Assembly: GCA_028697935.1 (NCBI GenBank)
Contig: JAQVEM010000007.1
Span: forward strand, 1,710 to 26,260
Direction: 5' to 3'
From: Actinomycetota bacterium
GTDB lineage: Bacteria; Actinomycetota; Humimicrobiia; Humimicrobiales; Humimicrobiaceae
DNA: 24,551 nt
The position numbers and the translations under genes were made by a program. This document shows positions 8,832 to 15,531 of the stretch, one piece after another. Below the pieces are notes generated by a model. That model was not told the DNA's origin. It made no database searches and worked only from the letters and a program-made list of their open reading frames with translations. Numbering within the stretch: the stretch's first letter is position 1; every line of letters begins with the position of its first letter.

Positions 8832-9590
8832 CTATTTCTCAATATTTTTTGTTAAAACATAAAATTGGAGAGGGCAAAAAATCCATTTTGGATTAGAACC
8901 ATACTCCTCGACTGTAATTTCTTCAACTATGTTAAGTTCAAGTTTACTTAACAGTTCAAAAATTTGTTTTTTCCCATGAATTATAAGCGAATGTTCTGGA
9001 AGCTTCTTCTTTCCTCTCTCATTATGCTTTATATGTATATTAAATAATTTTTTAAAAATGTATTTTACTAAATCTTTAATAAAGAAAACTGGTTCCCTTT
9101 TTAAAGTTTTTATTCCTCTCCACAATGAGCCCGAAAAATTTCTTACACGTATATGTAAAATTATTTTAGATCTCGTAACTCTCTTAAACTCTAATAAAAA
9201 TTTTTCAATATCTTCTATTGGAATCCAATTAAGTAATCGAACACAAACAAGATAGTCAACTGAATTATTGGAAAGTGGAATTTTTTCAGCATCAGCATTT
9301 ATAAAATTTACTGAGGAAGAATAGTTGCCTAAATATTTTCTTGCTTCATTCAACATGTCATTAGAAATATCCAAACCATAAATCTTTAAGCCCCTTTTAA
9401 TATAATAATATGCAAATCTTCCGGTTCCGAATGGAACATCCAAAACTATTTCACCCTTTTTCATATATCTATCTACCAAATCCCTGACAATAGATTGTTC
9501 AAGCTGCCACTTGACTTCATTTACTCTATCTTTTAAATAAGTACAGGCAACACTTCCATTATAATAGTATTTTACTTTATAGTCTCTCAT
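8832..9590 (-). CDS. Class I SAM-dependent methyltransferase
   Basis: A 252-residue methyltransferase. The SAM-binding loop reads VLDVPFGTGRF (49-59), followed by YGLDISNDML (71-80), where the Asp binds the ribose, and NADAEKIPL (98-106). A predicted substrate-proximal region follows with VCVRLLNWIP in the place where many family members have a His-containing motif. The C-terminal third (residues 150-210) is rich in Lys and Arg, which may help contact a membrane-bound or phosphorylated acceptor. It directly precedes the P-loop kinase gene (23-base gap). Function is inferred to be glycan modification; the acceptor is unknown. Confidence 0.8.
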   Translation of the reverse strand: MRDYKVKYYYNGSVACTYLKDRVNEVKWQLEQSIVRDLVDRYMKKGEIVLDVPFGTGRFAYYYIKRGLKIYGLDISNDMLNEARKYLGNYSSSVNFINADAEKIPLSNNSVDYLVCVRLLNWIPIEDIEKFLLEFKRVTRSKIILHIRVRNFSGSLWRGIKTLKREPVFFIKDLVKYIFKKLFNIHIKHNERGKKKLPEHSLIIHGKKQIFELLSKLELNIVEEITVEEYGSNPKWIFCPLQFYVLTKNIEK

Positions 9591-9631
9591 CTTATTCTAC
9601 CTTAATTGACATTACACCTTTAAAAGGGATA

Positions 9632-11140
9632 TTAAATTTCTAATACCCCAAAACAATTTTTAATTAATTTCCAAATGCCATATTTGAAAAACTTATCACA
9701 AACAAATGATAAAATTAAATATATAAAAACTGCTAAAATTAATAGCAAAAAAAATTCCAAAAATCCAACGTAAATTATATTTTTCAAATAAATAATAGGA
9801 GAGATTGTAATTAAAACACTTACCAGCGGTATTAGTATATTTTTTGCAAAAGTATTAATATCGCATTTTGTAATTTTTATAACACCTATACTAAATCCAA
9901 TGTTTGAAATAAAAATACTAAGTAAAACTGCAAATGATGCTCCTGTTATTCCCCATTTAACTGTAAATGGGTAAATAAATATTATAAGTATTACTAACCG
10001 GATTATTTGAAAAATAGTGTCTATTTTGGGTTTACCTACTCCGTAAAATACAGGACCACTTATTGCAGCTATTGACCTCGACAAACCAGCTAAAGCTAAA
10101 ATTTGTATTGCTGGAACAATAGGTAACCAATTCTCTCCCAAGAACAATTTAGTAAATTCAGTACTCAAAGCTAAAATCAGACCTGTTATTAAAAAGGATA
10201 TAAATGATATAAGTTTTAACATATTTATATAAGCTTTCCTTAATTCAGTAGGTTCGTCATGCAACTTTGAGTACATAGGAAAACTAATTTTTGAGATTAC
10301 ATGAGTTATTTCTGTTGCTGGTAGGTTAGATATTCTATAAGCCATCTGATAAAATCCAAGCACTGTAGCACCGAGCAATTTCCCCACTAAAATATCATCA
10401 CCTTGAGTAATTAAAAAAACAAGTATACTTGAACCCAAAACCCACTTCCCAAAGTTAAAAAGCTCCTTTGCCTGGCTAACATTAAATCTTATTTTTGGCT
10501 TATAAGATTCAATTACATAAGACATTATACATCTTACTAGGTTTCCTGCTAAGAGCCCAAAAACTAAAGCCCATACACTTTTTAGAAGCACGGCTGAGGT
10601 TATTGAAACAACCATATCTACAATTGTACCTGTAAACTGGTATTTAAAATATTTTTGAAATTCAAGTTCCTTTTGAAAATATAAAACTGCTATATTAGTT
10701 AAGCTTTGTATTATTATTGAAGCCCCAATAACTTTTAAAATTGGTTCAGCGCCAGGAGCATCAAAAAAAATAGAAGCAGGTTTTGCTAAAAAAAATACTA
10801 TAGCTGCTATAGTAAATCCCCTGATCAGCCCAATTGTCCAGGCAGTATCTAAATAACTTCTTGTTTCTCCTTTCTTTTGGATAAGAGCATGCTGAAAACC
10901 AGTTTCTGTAAAAGTTTCAAGCATAGATAATACTAAAAGTGCAATGCCAAAAAGGCCGAAGTCATCAGGAGATAAAAGCCTTGCTAATACAATAGTTCTT
11001 ATAAGTTGAAATATCCTATCAATAATTCTTAAGGAAAAAACCCAAAAGCCACCTTTTACTGCTTTTGATGAGAGACTTCCCCCAGAAGTAGATAGGTTTT
11101 TAAATATTCCTTTTATACCTTTTATTTTTTTAAAAAACAT
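9632..11140 (-). CDS. wzx: Repeat-unit flippase, Wzx/polysaccharide synthase family (MOP superfamily)
   Basis: About 502 residues with some 12-14 hydrophobic helices. The N-terminal region (GGFWVFSLRIIDRIF, VLARLLSPDDFGLFGIA, ETGFQHALIQKK) is highly typical of the WzxC/Polysacc_synt subgroup of MOP flippases, which translocate undecaprenyl-diphosphate-linked repeat units across the membrane. Three tandem possible starts exist: TTG 11146, GTG 11143 and ATG 11140. I chose the ATG because none has a clear ribosome site. A 271-base AT-rich gap separates it from the kinase gene, so it may have its own promoter, but no convincing one could be picked out. The gene begins the assembly half of the cluster. 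Confidence 0.88.
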   Translation of the reverse strand: MFFKKIKGIKGIFKNLSTSGGSLSSKAVKGGFWVFSLRIIDRIFQLIRTIVLARLLSPDDFGLFGIALLVLSMLETFTETGFQHALIQKKGETRSYLDTAWTIGLIRGFTIAAIVFFLAKPASIFFDAPGAEPILKVIGASIIIQSLTNIAVLYFQKELEFQKYFKYQFTGTIVDMVVSITSAVLLKSVWALVFGLLAGNLVRCIMSYVIESYKPKIRFNVSQAKELFNFGKWVLGSSILVFLITQGDDILVGKLLGATVLGFYQMAYRISNLPATEITHVISKISFPMYSKLHDEPTELRKAYINMLKLISFISFLITGLILALSTEFTKLFLGENWLPIVPAIQILALAGLSRSIAAISGPVFYGVGKPKIDTIFQIIRLVILIIFIYPFTVKWGITGASFAVLLSIFISNIGFSIGVIKITKCDINTFAKNILIPLVSVLITISPIIYLKNIIYVGFLEFFLLLILAVFIYLILSFVCDKFFKYGIWKLIKNCFGVLEI

Positions 11141-11411
11141 CACCAAAGCTAAGTTACTACTTTTATTTTTAAAAATTTAACTAAAAATGGAACTATAACT
11201 TCAATTATTATGCCCAAAACTAGGATAATTATTAATATATTCCTACACTTATTATTCCTTATTTTACGTTAGGTTTACTTCTAATATAAAGTTAAATTTA
11301 TTCAGAATAATTTTTTATCTTTTCAAAAAATTTCTAGGTTATCAACTGAAATATTATCAATATAGTAAAAAACTTAATACAAATAAGCAATATTCTTAAA
11401 AACCCAACAGT
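11141..11411. other. Intergenic gap between kinase and wzx genes
   Basis: A 271-base AT-rich gap. It holds an A/T-only 8-bp inverted repeat (11309-11332) 80 bases after the kinase stop, which could be a weak terminator, several loose TTGA-type hexamers on the minus strand without well-placed partners, and a stop-to-stop frame of 39 codons (11149-11268, minus) that would encode a basic start followed by a long hydrophobic stretch but has no ATG or GTG. No RNA gene is recognisable. Confidence 0.5.
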
Positions 11412-12986
11412 CTACTTATAGTAATAGTAATAACCACCTTTCCTGATTACTCCATTCAGCACTGCTCCTAAAACCTTATTTCGTACAACCTTTATTTTTT
11501 CTGATGCTTCCATGGCAGTTGCCCTTGTAACTTTTCCCACCCTTACCACCACCAGTATTGAATCAATCTTTTTAGCCAGGGCTATAAGGTCTGTAACCGG
11601 AACAATAGGAGGTGTATCAATAATTATATAATCATACTTTTCCGATAAAGTATCGAGCATCTTGCCCATCATCTCAGATTCCAGCAATTCAGCAGGATTG
11701 GGGGGCACCGGCCCACTTGAAAGAAAAGATAGATTTTTTACCTTTGTCGGCATTACTTCGTCAGATAATCTTGAATGCCCGGTTAAAACTGAAGTAATCC
11801 CGGATATATTATTATATCCAAAATATTTATGTATGACCGGATTTCTGAGGTCTGCATTAAGCAGAAGCGTTTTTATACCGGACTGAGCAAGGGCTACCGC
11901 AAGGTTTGCGGATATGAAAGTTTTACCCTCTTCGAGTTGTGCGCTGGTGATGCCTATTGTTTTTATTCTCCTATCTACATTAAAATAACTTAAGTTTGTT
12001 CTTAATTCTTTAATAGATTCAGAAACCTGTGAATCAGGGTCTTTTAATATTACAAGCTCCCTTTTATCTATATCATAAGCCTTATCGTATGCAATCCGTG
12101 ATATGACATTTAAGCCATAATACTTTTTAACATCAGAAGTTGTTTTTATCGTATTATCCAGAAATTCTTTTGTAAGAACAATTCCACAACCTAAAATCAG
12201 ACCTATTAGCAGAGCCGAAATTAGTATTATTTTCTTATTTGGTTTTACTGGCTCTTCTGGAACAACCGCAGTTTCTGTTATTTTTGCTGCCGACTCTCCC
12301 ATAGCCTCATTTATTCTAAGGTTCTCATATTTTTCGGACAGCATGACATACAGCTCAGAATTCATCTCAAGTTCTTTTCTTAAGCTTTCAGGAACTTCTC
12401 TACCACTGCCCTCAAGATTAGAGATTTCAGCAGAGATGCTATCAAGCTTTTGCTTTGAATCTTCGAGTTTCACATTTATTTCTTCTAAAACTGTTTTTAG
12501 GCTCTGCTGGTAAGTTTCCGTACTCCAGTCTATGTAAACCTGAGCCAGTGTATTGGCAATGTCACTAGCAAGCTGAGGGTCATTATCCTGAACAGTTATC
12601 TCTATAACCTTTGTGTTGCCAACTCTGCTGACATTTATTTTTTCTTCAAGTTCATCAGGTTTTACCTTAAGAGATAATTTTTTAATTACCTCTTCTTTAA
12701 ACTGCCGGGAGTTAAGCATCTCCATCTGGGTCTGGAAATTTACTTCACTGCTGGTACTGTACTCCGGATTATATTCTCCAAATAATTCACCGGCCAAACT
12801 TTTTTCCACAATCAATACCTTTGCACTGGCCTCATATACCGGTTTAAGAGTAAATACAAGGAACAGCCCGACTACTATTGCTAAAAAAGTACATAGAATT
12901 ATGACCCACTTTCCTTTAGCTAAAATAGACATATACTCTCTTAAGTCTATTTCAATTTCATCAGACTGTGTTTTTTTCTCCTCCAT
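11412..12986 (-). CDS. Wzz/bacterial tyrosine kinase, single-chain polysaccharide co-polymerase
   Basis: A 524-residue fusion of a Wzz chain-length domain and a CpsD/Wzc-like tyrosine kinase. Visible are a first membrane helix (about 27-47), a roughly 200-residue extracytoplasmic part with heptad-like helices (about 160-225), the Pro-rich turn VVPEEPVKP followed by a second helix (about 252-272), Walker A AQLEEGKT (349-356), Walker A' LLLNADLR (374-381), Walker B IIIDTPP (454-460) and a C-terminal cluster of five tyrosines, the autophosphorylation tail. It should control polymer length with the PHP phosphatase upstream. Position 377 is Asn (AAT codon) where the first Asp of Walker A' is expected. 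A good GGAG site lies 7 bases before ATG 12986. Confidence 0.92.
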   Translation of the reverse strand: MEEKKTQSDEIEIDLREYMSILAKGKWVIILCTFLAIVVGLFLVFTLKPVYEASAKVLIVEKSLAGELFGEYNPEYSTSSEVNFQTQMEMLNSRQFKEEVIKKLSLKVKPDELEEKINVSRVGNTKVIEITVQDNDPQLASDIANTLAQVYIDWSTETYQQSLKTVLEEINVKLEDSKQKLDSISAEISNLEGSGREVPESLRKELEMNSELYVMLSEKYENLRINEAMGESAAKITETAVVPEEPVKPNKKIILISALLIGLILGCGIVLTKEFLDNTIKTTSDVKKYYGLNVISRIAYDKAYDIDKRELVILKDPDSQVSESIKELRTNLSYFNVDRRIKTIGITSAQLEEGKTFISANLAVALAQSGIKTLLLNADLRNPVIHKYFGYNNISGITSVLTGHSRLSDEVMPTKVKNLSFLSSGPVPPNPAELLESEMMGKMLDTLSEKYDYIIIDTPPIVPVTDLIALAKKIDSILVVVRVGKVTRATAMEASEKIKVVRNKVLGAVLNGVIRKGGYYYYYK

Positions 12987-12990
12987 ATAT

Positions 12991-14337
12991 TTACTCCTCT
13001 CTATAATCTAATCCTACTATTATTAATATATCAGACTCACTGGCGCTCTCATCCTCAAAATTCTTTATAAAAGAACTGTCTATATTAAGACGCTGTCCGA
13101 TTTCATTTGCAAAATCATCAAGGCCACTTTTGAAATAAACAGTGGTGTTATTATATACCGCTCCTCCTTCAACATTTCCAATTTCAAAATTCTTATAACC
13201 TATCTCCTCGAGCTTTAAAGAAGTTGCAGTGGCGCTGCCGGGAATATAGTTTCCATTTAATATCTGGATTTTCAGGTCCTCTTTAGCCGGCAACTCTTCA
13301 GACGTTTCCTTTTCTCCAGCCGGTTCTTTAATAACTTCCTCGCCGGAAGTTTCGACGCCTTCCCCATCTTCTCCGGAAGGCCCACCCTCTTTTCCCCCGG
13401 GGATTTCCTCAAAATATCGTTTTATCCCTTCCGGCTTCATATCAAGGTAATTATTTTCTAAAATTATTTTTTCTAATTCTTCTTTAGCTTCGTCGCTTGC
13501 CCCATTAGCCCCCTCAAAGCAATCTTTATCAAGCCACATATAATAAAATGAGGTTGAGGGGTCCAGAAAATATGAGTTTAAAAGATTGATATAAGAGGTG
13601 GAAATATTTGTCTCTACATTTACATCCTTAATACTCATATCCTTATTTGCGCCCTCCTCACTTAAATCTGCATCTAAACCAGCACCTGAATCTGCACCCG
13701 AATCCCGCAGGCTTATTAACTCTATTTTTTTATTCCTTAAGCCTGAAAAAAATTCCTTTATAATATAAAGCTTACTCTCCATAGCTTCCTTGTAATAATT
13801 ATCGCTGTAATCGTGGTTTAAAAGAAATTCTATCCCGTCGGCAGCTAACGTAGATTCACCCTTTATAAAATCAAATTCATCTGTGCTGATATTTTCAACA
13901 AAGGAGACTTTTAGAGGTGCAACTTCATCAAGAAGATTCTTAAAATAACTTTCAGTTATGATTATATAATAGCCTGTATTTAAACCTGTTTTTGAAGCAA
14001 TACAGTCAGTTATCAGACTTCCACCGCCAAAGGGGTATAATTCTCCAACTTCATCTATGGACACACCGGGCACTTTACATTTTAAATCAGGGGGGATAGA
14101 AATTATCTGTATTTTTTTATCTTTTTCATCCAAAATATCAACTAAAAATAAATTGTTTATATGCTCGATGTTTTCTTCGTCTTTTTCCAGAATAGCCAGT
14201 ATAAAAGTATCTTCCCCTAATTTTTCTTCTCTGTTAAAAAATAGCCTGTATGATAAAAATACAATAATTCCCAGTGCAACTATTACAACCAGGATAACAA
14301 GTATATTTTTAAATAATTTTCTTTTTCTTTTTCTCAC
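12991..14337 (-). CDS. LCP-like membrane protein with C-terminal LytR_C domain
   Basis: A 448-residue protein with a very basic N-terminus, one membrane helix (about 11-30) and an extracytoplasmic region that follows the LytR-CpsA-Psr pattern: a QIISIPPDLK strand (77-86, cf. SIPRD), FGGGSLITDCIASKTG (103-118), then a ligand-loop region around 163-195. A Glu/Gly-rich linker (about 311-353) leads to a clear LytR_C domain (355-445; IQILNGNYIPGSA). LCP enzymes attach polymers from polyprenyl diphosphate to the wall, but the conserved arginines are absent here, so catalysis is doubtful. The start is GTG 14337. It occupies the cpsA-like place between the phosphatase and kinase genes, 4 bases from the latter. 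Confidence 0.75.
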   Translation of the reverse strand: MRKRKRKLFKNILVILVVIVALGIIVFLSYRLFFNREEKLGEDTFILAILEKDEENIEHINNLFLVDILDEKDKKIQIISIPPDLKCKVPGVSIDEVGELYPFGGGSLITDCIASKTGLNTGYYIIITESYFKNLLDEVAPLKVSFVENISTDEFDFIKGESTLAADGIEFLLNHDYSDNYYKEAMESKLYIIKEFFSGLRNKKIELISLRDSGADSGAGLDADLSEEGANKDMSIKDVNVETNISTSYINLLNSYFLDPSTSFYYMWLDKDCFEGANGASDEAKEELEKIILENNYLDMKPEGIKRYFEEIPGGKEGGPSGEDGEGVETSGEEVIKEPAGEKETSEELPAKEDLKIQILNGNYIPGSATATSLKLEEIGYKNFEIGNVEGGAVYNNTTVYFKSGLDDFANEIGQRLNIDSSFIKNFEDESASESDILIIVGLDYREE

Positions 14338-14343
14338 AACCAG

Positions 14344-14400
14344 CTTCTTATACTTACTCTTCTTATAATTATACTTCTTACACTTATGCTTCTTACACTA
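14344..14400 (-). repeat. 15-bp purine-rich tandem repeat in the leader of the LCP-like gene
   Basis: Just before the GTG start the minus strand has nearly four copies of a 15-base unit of the form TGTAAGAAGYATAAG. Each contains TAAGAAG, which resembles a weak ribosome site. The frame continuous with the gene is open through the repeats back to a TAG at 14398, reading as Lys-rich pentapeptides, but has no ATG, GTG or TTG there. Confidence 0.75.
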
Positions 14401-14474
14401 TGACTGCTACAATCTATTTATTAATTACAGGTTATACCGGCTATGCTTTATAACATATCCTCATTTATAATAAT

Positions 14475-15206
14475 TTATAAGATATCCTCATTCTTTAATA
14501 TTTTATCGGGATTTACAATAGCAATCCTATTAGCTTCATCTCTGCCGGCTATTTTTTTTAAGGTATTATAAGCTATTTCAAAGTTTGAAAATCTTCCTTC
14601 CATATAATGACAATCAGAAGCAATTACATCAACAATGCCCACCTTTAGCATTTTTACAGCACACTTATATGATTCCGGATGGCTTCTTTTTATAAGACTG
14701 CTGTTATTTACCTGTATTAGCGAACCTTCATCTTTTATTTTTCTTAAAAAATTCAGTTCTTTTCTTATAACCTCATTTCGTTCAGGATGGGCAAGGATTG
14801 GAATAAGACCATAAAGTTTTATCTTGAATAATAATTCAATTAAGTCATAAGGGAGATGGGTGAAAGGAAGTTCTATTAAGATATATTTTTTCTTGCCTGA
14901 TAAAGTTAAGAGATAATCCTTATTATTTAAAAAATCAAGTATTTTAAAAGAGGCTTTAATTTCCATGCCAGGAAAGATATCTATCTCTATATTATTTTTC
15001 TTAACACAGGATTTTAATTCCTTAATTTTTGCCAGAAAAGTTTCTCTATTTAAAAAATTGTCACCATCACAATTAAAATGAGGGGTCAGCACTATTTTTT
15101 TTACATCATTTTCCAGCTCGGATTTAATAAGTTCTAAGGATTCTGATAGGTTTTTACAACCATCGTCTACCCCAGGAAGAATATGTGTATGAATATCAGT
15201 AAACAT
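14475..15206 (-). CDS. cpsB: CpsB/YwqE-type PHP tyrosine-protein phosphatase
   Basis: A 243-residue metal-dependent phosphatase of the PHP superfamily that dephosphorylates the tyrosine tail of the partner kinase. Metal ligands are at expected places: DIHTHILPGVDDG (H6, H8), TPHF (H43), a GMEIK Glu (E82), AHPERN (H140) and ASDCH (D198, H200). Length matches the family. The ATG at 15206 is preceded by GGAG 8 bases upstream, inside a 15-base palindrome. It is the first gene of a phosphatase, LCP-like and kinase set, the same functional set as streptococcal cpsABCD. A 19-base stretch including its stop codon is repeated with one mismatch 27 bases downstream. Confidence 0.93.
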   Translation of the reverse strand: MFTDIHTHILPGVDDGCKNLSESLELIKSELENDVKKIVLTPHFNCDGDNFLNRETFLAKIKELKSCVKKNNIEIDIFPGMEIKASFKILDFLNNKDYLLTLSGKKKYILIELPFTHLPYDLIELLFKIKLYGLIPILAHPERNEVIRKELNFLRKIKDEGSLIQVNNSSLIKRSHPESYKCAVKMLKVGIVDVIASDCHYMEGRFSNFEIAYNTLKKIAGRDEANRIAIVNPDKILKNEDIL

Positions 15207-15210
15207 CTGA

Positions 15211-15225
15211 AAATCTCCGAGATTT
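15211..15225. promoter_or_regulatory. Operator-like palindrome overlapping the cpsB ribosome site
   Basis: AAATCTC and GAGATTT are perfect 7-base complementary arms around a single central base. The GGAG ribosome site of cpsB is within it. A one-base centre is more typical of a protein-binding operator than of an RNA hairpin. No repressor gene is in the window, so function is inferred. Confidence 0.35.
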
Positions 15226-15235
15226 AAAAAATAAT

Positions 15236-15286
15236 GTATTTTAATAGTATTTTAATATATTTTAATTACATCACCAATATTGTCAA
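15236..15286 (-). promoter_or_regulatory. Candidate promoter region for cpsB, LCP-like and kinase genes
   Basis: A consensus -35 TTGACA lies at 15286-15281. At 17-18 bases the -10 is poor (AAATAT). Two tandem copies of TATTAAAATAC (15257-15236) each contain TAAAAT, a 5 of 6 match to -10, and the first has TTGGTG 17 bases upstream. The exact element is uncertain but a start site 30-60 bases before cpsB is plausible. Confidence 0.35.
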
Positions 15287-15361
15287 TTAAATACCAGCTA
15301 ACTTCCGGGTAAATTTTTATGCAAGTTAAATTCCCCCCTTCCCTTATCTGACATTTAATTT

Positions 15362-15384
15362 ATTTGCCCTTAACAAAGGCAAAT
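15362..15384 (-). terminator. Hairpin downstream of wall hydrolase, possible terminator
   Basis: ATTTGCC/GGCAAAT arms of 7 bp surround a 9-base loop, about 150 bases after the hydrolase stop. No U-run follows on the minus strand, so it is a weak terminator candidate or an RNA-stabilising hairpin. Confidence 0.3.
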
Positions 15385-15531
15385 TATAAAATTAGATTTA
15401 AGAAGGCAACAATAACTATATAGAGACAGAGATTTTAAATTATCCAGGAATTTTTAGTTATCCGGGGTTTTAAAATATTTATAACTTCCCTGTGCAAATC
15501 AAGTATCTACGATTTACTTCAAATACCCGGC

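Larger units (their letters stand above)
15207..15531. other. 325-base intergenic region between hydrolase and cpsB
   Basis: No gene is recognisable. On the minus strand, from the hydrolase end, it holds a 7-bp hairpin (15362-15384), a TTGACA hexamer (15281-15286), a perfect tandem copy of an 11-base unit (15236-15257) and a palindrome over the cpsB ribosome site (15211-15225). This layout suggests the promoter region of the phosphatase/LCP/kinase unit. Confidence 0.6.

Noticed and set aside
11309..11332. 8-bp A/T inverted repeat after the kinase gene as a true terminator
   Set aside because: Contains no G or C in the stem; such repeats are expected often in DNA this AT-rich. Mentioned only as part of the gap.
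12613..13011. 132-codon plus-strand frame over the start of the kinase gene
   Set aside because: Antisense to the well-supported Wzz domain; product has no recognisable motif.
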